Positions 1-5,001 of a DNA stretch of 5,816 bases are shown here, piece after piece. The number at the start of each line of letters is the position of its first letter. Positions within the stretch are counted from its first letter, which is position 1. Below the pieces are notes generated by a model. It did not search any database. It saw only the letters and a list, made by a program, of their open reading frames with translations, and was not told the origin of the DNA. The position numbers and the translations under genes are program-made. This DNA is from Pseudomonadota bacterium (GTDB taxonomy: Bacteria > Desulfobacterota > Desulfobacteria > Desulfobacterales > Desulfobacteraceae): positions 1 through 5,816 of the forward strand of contig JAHJDU010000163.1 of the NCBI GenBank assembly GCA_018812385.1, read 5' to 3'.

Positions 1-1
1 A

Positions 2-325
2 GCATTTTGGATTTTACATAATGAGATTGCAAATAACCCTGATCTTGCCATTGGCGGTGTCACATGGGGCTGGCTCAATGCAGCCTTTGAATCCATTAAA
101 ATTTTAAAACAAGATGCCATAATTAGCAGGATTACCACCCCAATTTTGATGATCAGTGCCCAAAAAGATTCTATTGTATCCTCAAAAGCCCAGGAAAAAT
201 TCAGCGAAAAATTACCCAATTGCACCTTTCTTTCCATTAAAGGCGCATTTCATGAGCTTTTGTTCGAGGAAATCAGAATCAGCACCCAGCTCTGGGATGC
301 TATCAACGGGTTTATGGATGAATGA
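2..325 (+). CDS. Alpha/beta hydrolase, lysophospholipase (PldB-like), C-terminal part, 5' end outside window
   Basis: This is the last 107 codons of an alpha/beta-fold hydrolase; the start lies before the window. Frame 2 is open from the first base to TGA at 323-325. Three parts resemble the PldB lysophospholipase group: TWGWLNAAFES (residues 21-31 of the fragment), ITTPILMISAQKDSIV, where Asp56 is the likely acidic member of the triad, and IKGAFHELLFE, where His84 is the likely catalytic histidine. The nucleophile-elbow GxSxG is in the missing N-terminal part and cannot be checked. Members of the family hydrolyse lysophospholipids or related esters in the cytoplasm or at the inner membrane; the substrate here is inferred from family only. 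Its stop codon directly touches the stop codon of the convergent protease gene. It could instead be a general esterase or monoacylglycerol lipase-like hydrolase. Confidence 0.85.
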   Translation, partial: AFWILHNEIANNPDLAIGGVTWGWLNAAFESIKILKQDAIISRITTPILMISAQKDSIVSSKAQEKFSEKLPNCTFLSIKGAFHELLFEEIRISTQLWDAINGFMDE

Positions 326-1570
326 TCACAGGGATTTTAATGTGTTGATTCTTAAAAGGACGGGGGGATGGGAATAATTTAAAAATACGTAAAAAGGGTG
401 GGGGGTTAAATTTGAAAGATTATGAGCTGACAGTTTTTTTAAGGCATTAATTAAAGGCCTGCTGTCTTTAACAGTTTTTGCAGCAAAATTATCAGCCTCG
501 TATTCATCTTTTCTTGATGAGATTTGAAAAAGAATGGATATAAACAGGTCTATAGGCGAGTAAAGCATGCCAAAAAAAATCAAGCCTGCATAAATGGAAA
601 TGTCTTTCATAAAAAAAGCATGAAACAATCCTTCATGGGAAATAAATATGGAAATAAGATAAAAAATAAACCCCATTTGGAAAATACCTAAAACCATTCT
701 TTTAATAATATGTTTCTTTTTAAAATGGCCCATTTCATGGGCAAGAACGGATACCAATTCTTCAATTGACTGTTCCTTAATAAGGGTATCAAATAAAACA
801 ATTCGCTTGTTTTTTCCAAAGCCTGTAAAAAAAGCATTGGATTTGCTGCTCCTTTTTGATCCATCCATGACAAAAATATTGGAAAGGGAAAAATCAATTG
901 ATTTAGCATAGCTGATAATGGCTTCTTTTAAAGGGCCATCTTCCAGGGGGGTGAATTTATTGAATAAGGGCATAATCCAGGTGGGAACAATATATTGAAC
1001 AACAAGAAGGAAAAGGGTACTTGCCATCCAGCACATGACCCATGCCAATTGGCCGCCAAATTCCAGGAAGCCGAGAATTAATGATAAGAGTATTCCTCCC
1101 AGGATTACTGAAAGAACAATAGATTTAATAAGGTCGGCAAGAAAAAGTCTGGGAGTGGTTTTATTGAATCCAAATTTTTCTTCAATCACAAAAGTGGTAT
1201 ACAGGGTGAAGGGCAGGGATATCAGAAGTTTTAAAAATAAAAGAATACCTGTAAAAAAAAGTCCTGAAACAATGGAACCAAAATTAAATGACCTTACAAA
1301 GGAATCAATGATTTGGAAACCACCTGAAAACCAGAACAAAAGAATGATGGTTAGATCAATACTTGATGTGATAAATCCAAACTTTGTATTTGTCTTCAGG
1401 TAATTCTGAGAATCGCTATATTTTTTTTTGTCGTAATGGTCTTTAAATTCTGCTGGAAGGGGCTGGTCTAGATTTTTAAGATTTAGAAAATCTGCAATAG
1501 TACCAATAAGGTAACTGCCTGTCAGGGTCACAAGAATGATGATTGTGATAAATTGTTCTGAAAAATGCAT
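326..1570 (-). CDS. M48 family metallopeptidase, Ste24 (CAAX prenyl protease 1) type, integral membrane
   Basis: This is a 414-residue zinc metalloprotease of the inner membrane, close to the usual length of bacterial Ste24-type proteins. The N-terminal half is the M48 N-terminal domain, with about five hydrophobic segments (near residues 7-27, 68-84, 100-128, 148-170, 174-196) and the typical LIGTIADFLNLKNL opening. The catalytic part has SKSNAFFTGFGKNKRIVLFD (243-262) and the zinc motif HEMGH (278-282). Two further hydrophobic segments follow (about 293-311 and 325-349), then EYEAD (356-360), whose Glu356 is the expected third zinc ligand. The C-terminal SHPPVLLRI (400-408) is also typical. 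Eukaryotic relatives process prenylated CAAX proteins; bacteria generally lack that substrate, so a role in membrane-protein turnover is an inference. The ATG lies 18 bp after the ihfA stop. The gap has no GGAG-type ribosome site, which suggests translational coupling. HtpX is unlikely because of the long Ste24-type N-terminal domain. Confidence 0.95.
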   Translation of the reverse strand: MHFSEQFITIIILVTLTGSYLIGTIADFLNLKNLDQPLPAEFKDHYDKKKYSDSQNYLKTNTKFGFITSSIDLTIILLFWFSGGFQIIDSFVRSFNFGSIVSGLFFTGILLFLKLLISLPFTLYTTFVIEEKFGFNKTTPRLFLADLIKSIVLSVILGGILLSLILGFLEFGGQLAWVMCWMASTLFLLVVQYIVPTWIMPLFNKFTPLEDGPLKEAIISYAKSIDFSLSNIFVMDGSKRSSKSNAFFTGFGKNKRIVLFDTLIKEQSIEELVSVLAHEMGHFKKKHIIKRMVLGIFQMGFIFYLISIFISHEGLFHAFFMKDISIYAGLIFFGMLYSPIDLFISILFQISSRKDEYEADNFAAKTVKDSRPLINALKKLSAHNLSNLTPHPFYVFLNYSHPPVLLRINTLKSL

Positions 1571-1588
1571 CTTTAAAGGAAATCAGTC

Positions 1589-1870
1589 TTAAGAATTGAT
1601 CAGGTCTCTTAATTTTCCAGAGCATTTAAAGGTTACAACTTTTCTGGCCGGCAATGTCATTTCTTCATTTGTTGCAGGGTTTCGGCCTTTCCTGGCTTTT
1701 TTGTCGTTTACACAAAATTTTCCAAACCCGCTAATCATGATATCTTCCCCGTTTTCAATGGTTTCCTTCATGATTTCAAGGAATTCTTCCATGATTTCAT
1801 AAGTGGTTGTTCTGGATAAATGAAGTTTTTCTTGAATTCTTTCAGCAATAATTGTTTTGGTTAACGCCAT
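1589..1870 (-). CDS. ihfA: Integration host factor subunit alpha (HU/IHF family DNA-bending protein)
   Basis: This is a 93-residue nucleoid protein, near the normal size for the family. It begins MALTKTIIAERI, as IHF-alpha proteins do. It carries the helical dimerisation region (about 3-40), the turn MISGFGKF (45-52) and the DNA-binding arm with GRNP at 62-65. Pro65 matches the proline that intercalates in the minor groove. ARKVVTF (75-81) and the C-terminal helix GKLRDLIN follow. IHF-alpha normally pairs with IHF-beta to bend DNA sharply at WATCAANNNNTTR sites in promoters, origins and recombination sites; the beta gene is not in this window. The start is fixed by a good Shine-Dalgarno, AGGAGT (complement of 1878-1883), 7 bases before the ATG. 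Compared with E. coli IHF-alpha the tail is short, so it may act as a homodimer or HU-like protein; calling it alpha rests on the N-terminus and the GRNP region. Confidence 0.93.
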   Translation of the reverse strand: MALTKTIIAERIQEKLHLSRTTTYEIMEEFLEIMKETIENGEDIMISGFGKFCVNDKKARKGRNPATNEEMTLPARKVVTFKCSGKLRDLINS

Positions 1871-1932
1871 AAATTTTACTCCTGCAACTAAAACTTGGCT
1901 GTTCAGTTAATGGTTATTAAAAATTGTCTGGT

Positions 1933-1962
1933 AAAGTACTTTATTCCCAATGTATTTGTCAA
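1933..1962 (-). promoter_or_regulatory. Candidate sigma70-type promoter for ihfA and the protease gene
   Basis: On the minus strand a perfect -35 TTGACA (complement of 1957-1962) is followed after 18 bp by TACTTT (complement of 1933-1938), which is a weak -10 with three of six consensus bases. A transcript would start near 1926, leaving a leader of about 55 bases before the ihfA ATG. The DNA just upstream (1976-1994) is almost pure A/T and could serve as an UP element for the RNA polymerase alpha subunit. The perfect -35 is the main support; the poor -10 keeps confidence moderate. Confidence 0.4.
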
Positions 1963-1995
1963 GTAACTACTAAGGATATTTAATCATATTTAATA

Positions 1996-2050
1996 TATTG
2001 TTATAAAATAAAAAAATGGTTGCATGATATTATTACCGCTTATAACAATA
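1996..2050. repeat. 11-bp perfect inverted repeat in the ihfA-purB divergent region
   Basis: TATTGTTATAA at 1996-2006 is exactly repeated in inverted orientation as TTATAACAATA at 2040-2050, with 33 bases between the arms. The arms lie about 70-125 bp upstream of the inferred ihfA start and about 175-230 bp upstream of the inferred purB start. This fits a pair of operator half-sites for a dimeric regulator or a looping site. It lacks a T-tract and is very AT-rich, so it is unlikely to be a terminator. No known regulator is assigned. Confidence 0.5.
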
Positions 2051-2190
2051 ATTATTTCAATTTGATTCTCCTGCCAGGCTATTACTATTATTTGAACTGG
2101 CCATGGAGCTATGTTTTGTTTTGGATTGTTAATTTTTAAATTGTCTGTTATTTTAAGCATTACGTAATACTATGAGAAAACTTAAATAAA

Positions 2191-2219
2191 TTGATAATAA
2201 AAGTCAAATGATTTTAAAT
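2191..2219 (+). promoter_or_regulatory. Candidate sigma70-type promoter for purB (and amrA)
   Basis: TTGATA (2191-2196, five of six -35 bases) is followed after a 17-bp spacer by TTAAAT (2214-2219, four of six -10 bases). A transcript would start near 2226, giving a short leader of about 24 bases that just contains the purB ribosome site. The spacing and position are good, but the region is so AT-rich that chance matches are common. A second, poorer option is TTGTCT at 2141-2146 with TAATAC at 2165-2170. Confidence 0.35.
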
Positions 2220-2249
2220 ATTTAGCTTTGCAATGGAGAAAAAAAACCT

Positions 2250-3614
2250 ATGATAAATGCTTTGACAGCTTTGGATGGAAGATATGCCAGATTAACAAAA
2301 GAGTTTGCTGATATTTTTTCTGAGTATGGCTTAATAAAACACAGGGTGTTTGTTGAAATTGAATGGCTTAAATTTATATTAATTGATTTAAAGCTTGAAT
2401 CCTTTGAAGATTTAAACACTGAAATGCTTGACAATATAGCACAGACATTTGACCAGGAAGATGCCCTCAAGGTTAAGGAAATTGAAAAACAGACAAATCA
2501 TGATGTAAAAGCAGTAGAATATTTTATAAAAAACAAACTTGATCTTCTAGGGCTTTCCCATATGAAAGAATGGGTTCACTTTGCCTGTACCTCGGATGAC
2601 ATCAATAATACGTCCTATGCCCTGATGTTGAAAAAAGGCAAAGAAATTGTTGTTGAATTATTGAGACAGCTCATCTTTGATCTTGAGCAAAAGGCAATAC
2701 AATATAAGTCATTTCCAATGATGTCCCGGACCCATGGCCAGCCTGCATCACCAACAACGGTTGGCAAAGAATTTATAAATTTTGCCTGGCGGCTTTTACA
2801 GGAAGCAGATATTATTGAACAAACTAAAGTCCAGGCAAAAATAAATGGGGCAACTGGAAATTATAATGCCCATTATTTTGTATATCCTGAGATTAACTGG
2901 ATGGAAGCATCACAACGATTTATTACCACCCATTTAAATCTTGCACCCATCTTTTTTACCACCCAGGTAAATCCAAATCATTCCATTGCTTTTGTCCTGC
3001 ATGCCATGATCAGGGCAGGGGCAACGATTATTGATCTGGATCGGGATATGTGGGGATACATCAGTCTTGGATATTTTACGCAACGCGTTAAAGAAGGAGA
3101 GACGGGTTCATCCACCATGCCCCATAAGGTAAATCCCATTGATTTTGAAAACAGTGAAGGAAACATGGGTATTGCCATATCAATGATGGAGCATTTGTGT
3201 GTTAAATTGCAAAAGTCACGGTTTCAAAGAGATTTGAGTGACAGCACGGTTTTGAGAAGTTTGGGATCTGTTTTCGGATTTTTTGCCATTGGTGTTAAAA
3301 ATGCCTTAAAGGGATTATCCAAGGTAGATCTGAATGATAAAACCATACAAAAAGATCTTGATAATAACCAGGAGCTTCTTGCTGAACCCTTTCAGACTGC
3401 CATGAGGATCTTTGGCGAAGAAAATCCCTATGAAAGGCTGAAAGAACTTACCCGGGGCCGGAAAATCACGAAAAATGATCTGATAAAATTTGTTGATTCC
3501 CTTGAAAAAGTGCCCTTGGATTTTAAGGAACGAATGAAACTATTAACTCCTGAAACTTATGTCGGGCTTGCACAAGAGCTGGTGGATCTTTATTTTAAAC
3601 AAAAGAAAGGATAA
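2250..3614 (+). CDS. purB: Adenylosuccinate lyase (PurB)
   Basis: This 454-residue enzyme of the fumarase/aspartase superfamily acts in the cytoplasm, probably as a homotetramer. It removes fumarate from SAICAR to give AICAR and from adenylosuccinate to give AMP, so it serves both purine synthesis and AMP formation. The sequence closely follows E. coli-type PurB (about 456 residues). It shows ALDGRYA at 7-13, TNHDVKAVEYF at 82-92, HFACTSDDINN at 110-120 and SRTHGQPASPTT at 159-170 with the general acid/base His162. KINGATGNYNAH follows at 197-208, and the superfamily signature GSSTMPHKVNPIDFEN at 286-301 has the catalytic serine in its mobile loop (Ser287 or Ser288). LTRGRK near the C-terminus is also typical. 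The start is supported by TGGAGA at 2234-2239, 10 bases before the ATG, and by the homologous N-terminus. amrA follows 37 bp downstream on the same strand. Confidence 0.98.
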   Translation: MINALTALDGRYARLTKEFADIFSEYGLIKHRVFVEIEWLKFILIDLKLESFEDLNTEMLDNIAQTFDQEDALKVKEIEKQTNHDVKAVEYFIKNKLDLLGLSHMKEWVHFACTSDDINNTSYALMLKKGKEIVVELLRQLIFDLEQKAIQYKSFPMMSRTHGQPASPTTVGKEFINFAWRLLQEADIIEQTKVQAKINGATGNYNAHYFVYPEINWMEASQRFITTHLNLAPIFFTTQVNPNHSIAFVLHAMIRAGATIIDLDRDMWGYISLGYFTQRVKEGETGSSTMPHKVNPIDFENSEGNMGIAISMMEHLCVKLQKSRFQRDLSDSTVLRSLGSVFGFFAIGVKNALKGLSKVDLNDKTIQKDLDNNQELLAEPFQTAMRIFGEENPYERLKELTRGRKITKNDLIKFVDSLEKVPLDFKERMKLLTPETYVGLAQELVDLYFKQKKG

Positions 3615-3637
3615 ATCCATTCATTTTGTGAGGGGTT

Positions 3638-3655
3638 ATGGACAAAAGTAAATGA
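3638..3655 (+). CDS. Possible five-codon leader ORF (MDKSK) overlapping the amrA start
   Basis: An ATG at 3638-3640 opens a tiny frame, MDKSK, ending at TGA 3653-3655. Its stop overlaps the amrA start as ATGA (3652-3655). A purine-rich stretch, GAGGGG (3630-3635), sits directly in front of this ATG, whereas the amrA ATG itself has no good ribosome site at normal distance (GAGGGG is 16 bases away). Translation might therefore enter here and re-start on amrA. The ribosome-site spacing for the mini-ORF is itself rather tight, and chance is a real alternative. Confidence 0.25.
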   Translation: MDKSK

Positions 3656-4232
3656 CAGAAAAAGTATCCAAAGAAGACGGCACCTTACTTTTAAAATAGC
3701 CAGGGAAAATATCCTGGGTAAATTTGGAAAAAAAAGTGACGTGCCCGGGTCTTTGAAGACCAAAGTTTCATCTCTGGTTTTGAAAGAAAAGCGCGGAACT
3801 TTTGTCACCCTGCACAAAAAAGGGAATCTTCGAGGATGCATAGGCAATATTGATCCGACCAAAACAATTTTACAAGGGGTTATGGATAATGCAAAGCAAG
3901 CTGCATTTAATGACTCAAGATTCAGCCCGCTTTCCTATGAAGAGTTAAAGGATACACACATTGAGATCAGTATTTTAACTCCTCCGGAAAAGCTGGATTA
4001 TACAGATGCCAAAGATTTAGTTGCAAAGCTTAGGCCTGATATTGATGGTGTGATGATTAAAAAACAATATAAAAGCGCAACCTTTTTGCCCCAGGTATGG
4101 GAACAGCTAAAAGATCCTGAAATATTTTTAACTCATCTTTGTTCTAAAGCTGGATTACCCAGGGACGAATGGAAATCCTGCGACCTTAATGTTTTGGTAT
4201 ATCAGGTCCAATCCTTTCAAGACAAATCTTAA
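3652..4232 (+). CDS. amrA: AmmeMemoRadiSam system protein A (AMMECR1 domain), with -1 frameshift at about 3690-3696
   Basis: This is an AMMECR1-domain protein, often encoded with a Memo-like protein and a radical SAM enzyme; its biochemical role is not established. Neither partner gene lies in this window. The sequence from GTG 3741 to TAA 4230-4232 is clear AMMECR1, with the hallmark NLRGCIGN followed by HIEISILTPP, IDGVMI, ATFLPQVW and a GLPRDEW-type C-terminus. The expected N-terminus is present but in another frame. ATG 3652 gives MTEKVSKEDGTLLLK and then TAG (3697-3699), while the -1 frame continues IARENILGKFGKKSD into the main body. Joined at 3696, the product is 193 residues, normal for the family, with LRGCIG at about 60-65. 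The junction is T TTA AAA (3690-3696). This may be programmed frameshifting, a disabling mutation or a sequencing indel. GTG 3741 alone would drop about 30 conserved-looking residues and has no convincing ribosome site. Confidence 0.88.
3690..3717 (+). promoter_or_regulatory. Candidate -1 ribosomal frameshift site: slippery heptamer plus hairpin in amrA
   Basis: In the frame of ATG 3652 the codons read CTT TTA AAA TAG, so bases 3690-3696 form T TTA AAA, which fits the X XXY YYZ slippery pattern. A one-base backward slip re-pairs the two tRNAs on TTT AAA and the next codon becomes ATA, giving the expected Ile-Ala-Arg. The TAG directly after would stall the ribosome. CCAGG (3700-3704) can pair with CCTGG (3713-3717), with a G-U pair inside, forming a small GC-rich hairpin 3 bases after the heptamer. 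That spacer is shorter than the usual 5-9 bases, and the bases also encode conserved residues, so the hairpin may be coincidental. Confidence 0.4.
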
Positions 4233-4259
4233 AGGATTAAACTCCTATCAACCTGATAT
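4199..4259. terminator. Nested inverted repeat across the convergent amrA / Nudix gene ends, possible bidirectional terminator
   Basis: The outer arms ATATCAGGT (4199-4207) and ACCTGATAT (4251-4259) are perfect 9-bp complements. Inside them AATCCTTT (4210-4217) pairs with AAAGGATT (4231-4238). Further in, AAGA (4219-4222) pairs with TCTT (4227-4230) around a CAAA loop, leaving C4218 bulged. The structure contains both stop codons (4230-4232 plus strand; 4248-4250 minus strand) and works equally on both strands. There is no strong T-tract: the plus strand has only TTTT a few bases after, and the minus strand has none. Classical intrinsic termination is therefore uncertain; mRNA 3'-end protection is an alternative. 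Confidence 0.45.
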
Positions 4260-4853
4260 GAGTTTTAAAGCCAGTTTTGACCATAATTCCAAATTTAATT
4301 GTTCAAGGTTCCTTGTTTTTTCCCATGTGAATTGAAACAGCTCGCTACCTGGCAGAAATTTTTCCGGAGTACTTGTCAATATTCTGAAAACAGCACCCAG
4401 GTGAACCTTGCCGACATCCGTGACATCCTCGCTGATCACGCCGACAAAAAAGGGAAGATCTTTTTCAGGCCTTTGATAAAGTTCTTCTTTAAGTTCCCGT
4501 TCCATTCCAACAGTCAGAATCTGCAAAAAAGAGGTGGTTTGTGTTTCCATGTCAATGGGGTTGATATGACCGCCTATCCCGATGGACCAAAGGTCATGAA
4601 GCCTTTGTTCACTTCCCTGCCGATTATATATGGCTGTTTTTTTTAAGTCCTTAGTTTGAAGAACGATATAGGGTATGATCTGCTTATATGAAACATCTTT
4701 TTCTGCATCTGAACGAACAATAAATTCAAACCCAGCGCTACAGCACTTTTCAATAAAGTCATCTAATTCAAATGGAACAATACTTTTTTTGCATACCCAT
4801 GATGCTGGTAAAAGATCCCTTTTAATACATAATACGCTTTCGTTTTTAGACAC
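4248..4853 (-). CDS. Nudix-like hydrolase / predicted phosphoesterase (MutT-related, COG4112-like)
   Basis: This 201-residue cytoplasmic protein resembles the MutT-related predicted phosphoesterases whose substrate is unknown. Visible hallmarks are QIIPYIVLQ (58-66), the strand AIYNRQGSEQRLHDLWSIGIGGHINP (74-99) and RELKEEL (119-125), which supplies the metal-binding glutamates of a Nudix box. SEDVTDVGKVHLGAVF (141-156) follows, as usual in this group. The box is atypical: 24 positions separate Gly95 from Arg119, where the standard pattern has 14, and the glycine after the EE pair is replaced (Tyr126). The start is GTG at 4851-4853, chosen for the ribosome site AAAGGGG (complement of 4860-4866), 6 bases upstream. 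The gene converges with amrA and diverges from the cyclodeaminase-family gene. Hydrolysis of a nucleoside diphosphate-linked or similar phosphate compound is a family-level inference. Confidence 0.85.
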   Translation of the reverse strand: MSKNESVLCIKRDLLPASWVCKKSIVPFELDDFIEKCCSAGFEFIVRSDAEKDVSYKQIIPYIVLQTKDLKKTAIYNRQGSEQRLHDLWSIGIGGHINPIDMETQTTSFLQILTVGMERELKEELYQRPEKDLPFFVGVISEDVTDVGKVHLGAVFRILTSTPEKFLPGSELFQFTWEKTRNLEQLNLELWSKLALKLISG

Positions 4854-5001
4854 AAATATCCCCTTTGTTGATTACCATTAAATTTTGTTTTCTATCATAT
4901 ATAGCAGATAAAGTGAAAGATGATTTTTTGGGTTTTAATTGCAGATTTTATCGGGTCTGTGGTATGTGGATATAAAAAACTTATTAAACTTAGGGGTAAT
5001 C
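4854..5001. promoter_or_regulatory. Divergent spacer with ribosome sites and weak promoter candidates
   Basis: This 148-bp spacer must carry start signals for both flanking genes. For the minus-strand Nudix gene, TATGAT (complement of 4894-4899) is a good -10, but nothing resembles a -35 at 16-18 bp. For the plus-strand gene, TATAAA (4971-4976) is a good -10 with only a weak TTTATC (4947-4952) in front. AGGGG at 4992-4996, 5 bases before the ATG at 5002, is a clear ribosome site. No strong operator-like palindrome is evident; CTATCATATATAG (4892-4904) is only imperfectly symmetric. Confidence 0.35.

Larger units (their letters stand above)
1871..2249. other. Divergent AT-rich intergenic region between ihfA and purB, no gene seen
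   Basis: These 379 bp hold no convincing coding region or tRNA-like fold. Several elements can be seen. There is a candidate ihfA promoter with a perfect TTGACA, and next to it a pair of ATATTTAAT repeats at 1976-1984 and 1986-1994, spaced 10 bp. An 11-bp inverted repeat lies at 1996-2006 and 2040-2050. A candidate purB promoter is just before that gene, and a near-consensus IHF site overlaps its -35. The small palindrome TTAAT-GGTT-ATTAA at 1907-1920 would fall in the ihfA leader. All of this is AT-rich DNA in which weak matches arise by chance, so only the TTGACA and the 11-bp inverted repeat stand out. Confidence 0.7.

Noticed and set aside
156..377. Plus-strand frame spanning the lysophospholipase end and the protease end
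   Set aside because: It is out of frame with the clear hydrolase C-terminus and crosses two supported genes; its peptide has no family features.
362..405. Four G-runs on the plus strand (362-367, 370-372, 396-398, 400-405) suggesting a G-quadruplex
   Set aside because: The 23-base gap between the second and third runs is too long for a typical quadruplex, and the runs are explained by proline codons of the conserved TPHP and HPP motifs of the protease on the other strand.
1035..1403. Open frame on the plus strand inside the protease gene
   Set aside because: It lies fully antisense to a strongly supported gene, has no ribosome site or recognisable motif, and is the normal by-product of AT-rich coding sequence on the opposite strand.
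1871..2249. A tRNA, riboswitch or small RNA in the long intergenic region
   Set aside because: No cloverleaf, no conserved tRNA loop sequence, no purine-riboswitch core and no T-tailed hairpin could be found; only short AT-rich repeats are present.
2978..3178. Minus-strand frame within purB
   Set aside because: It covers the most conserved PurB segment in antisense and shows no protein-like features of its own.
3741..4232. GTG at 3741 as the true start of amrA
   Set aside because: It would remove about 30 residues that match the family N-terminus, it has no convincing ribosome site, and it would leave an unexplained gap after purB. The frame-shifted start at 3652 explains the sequence better.
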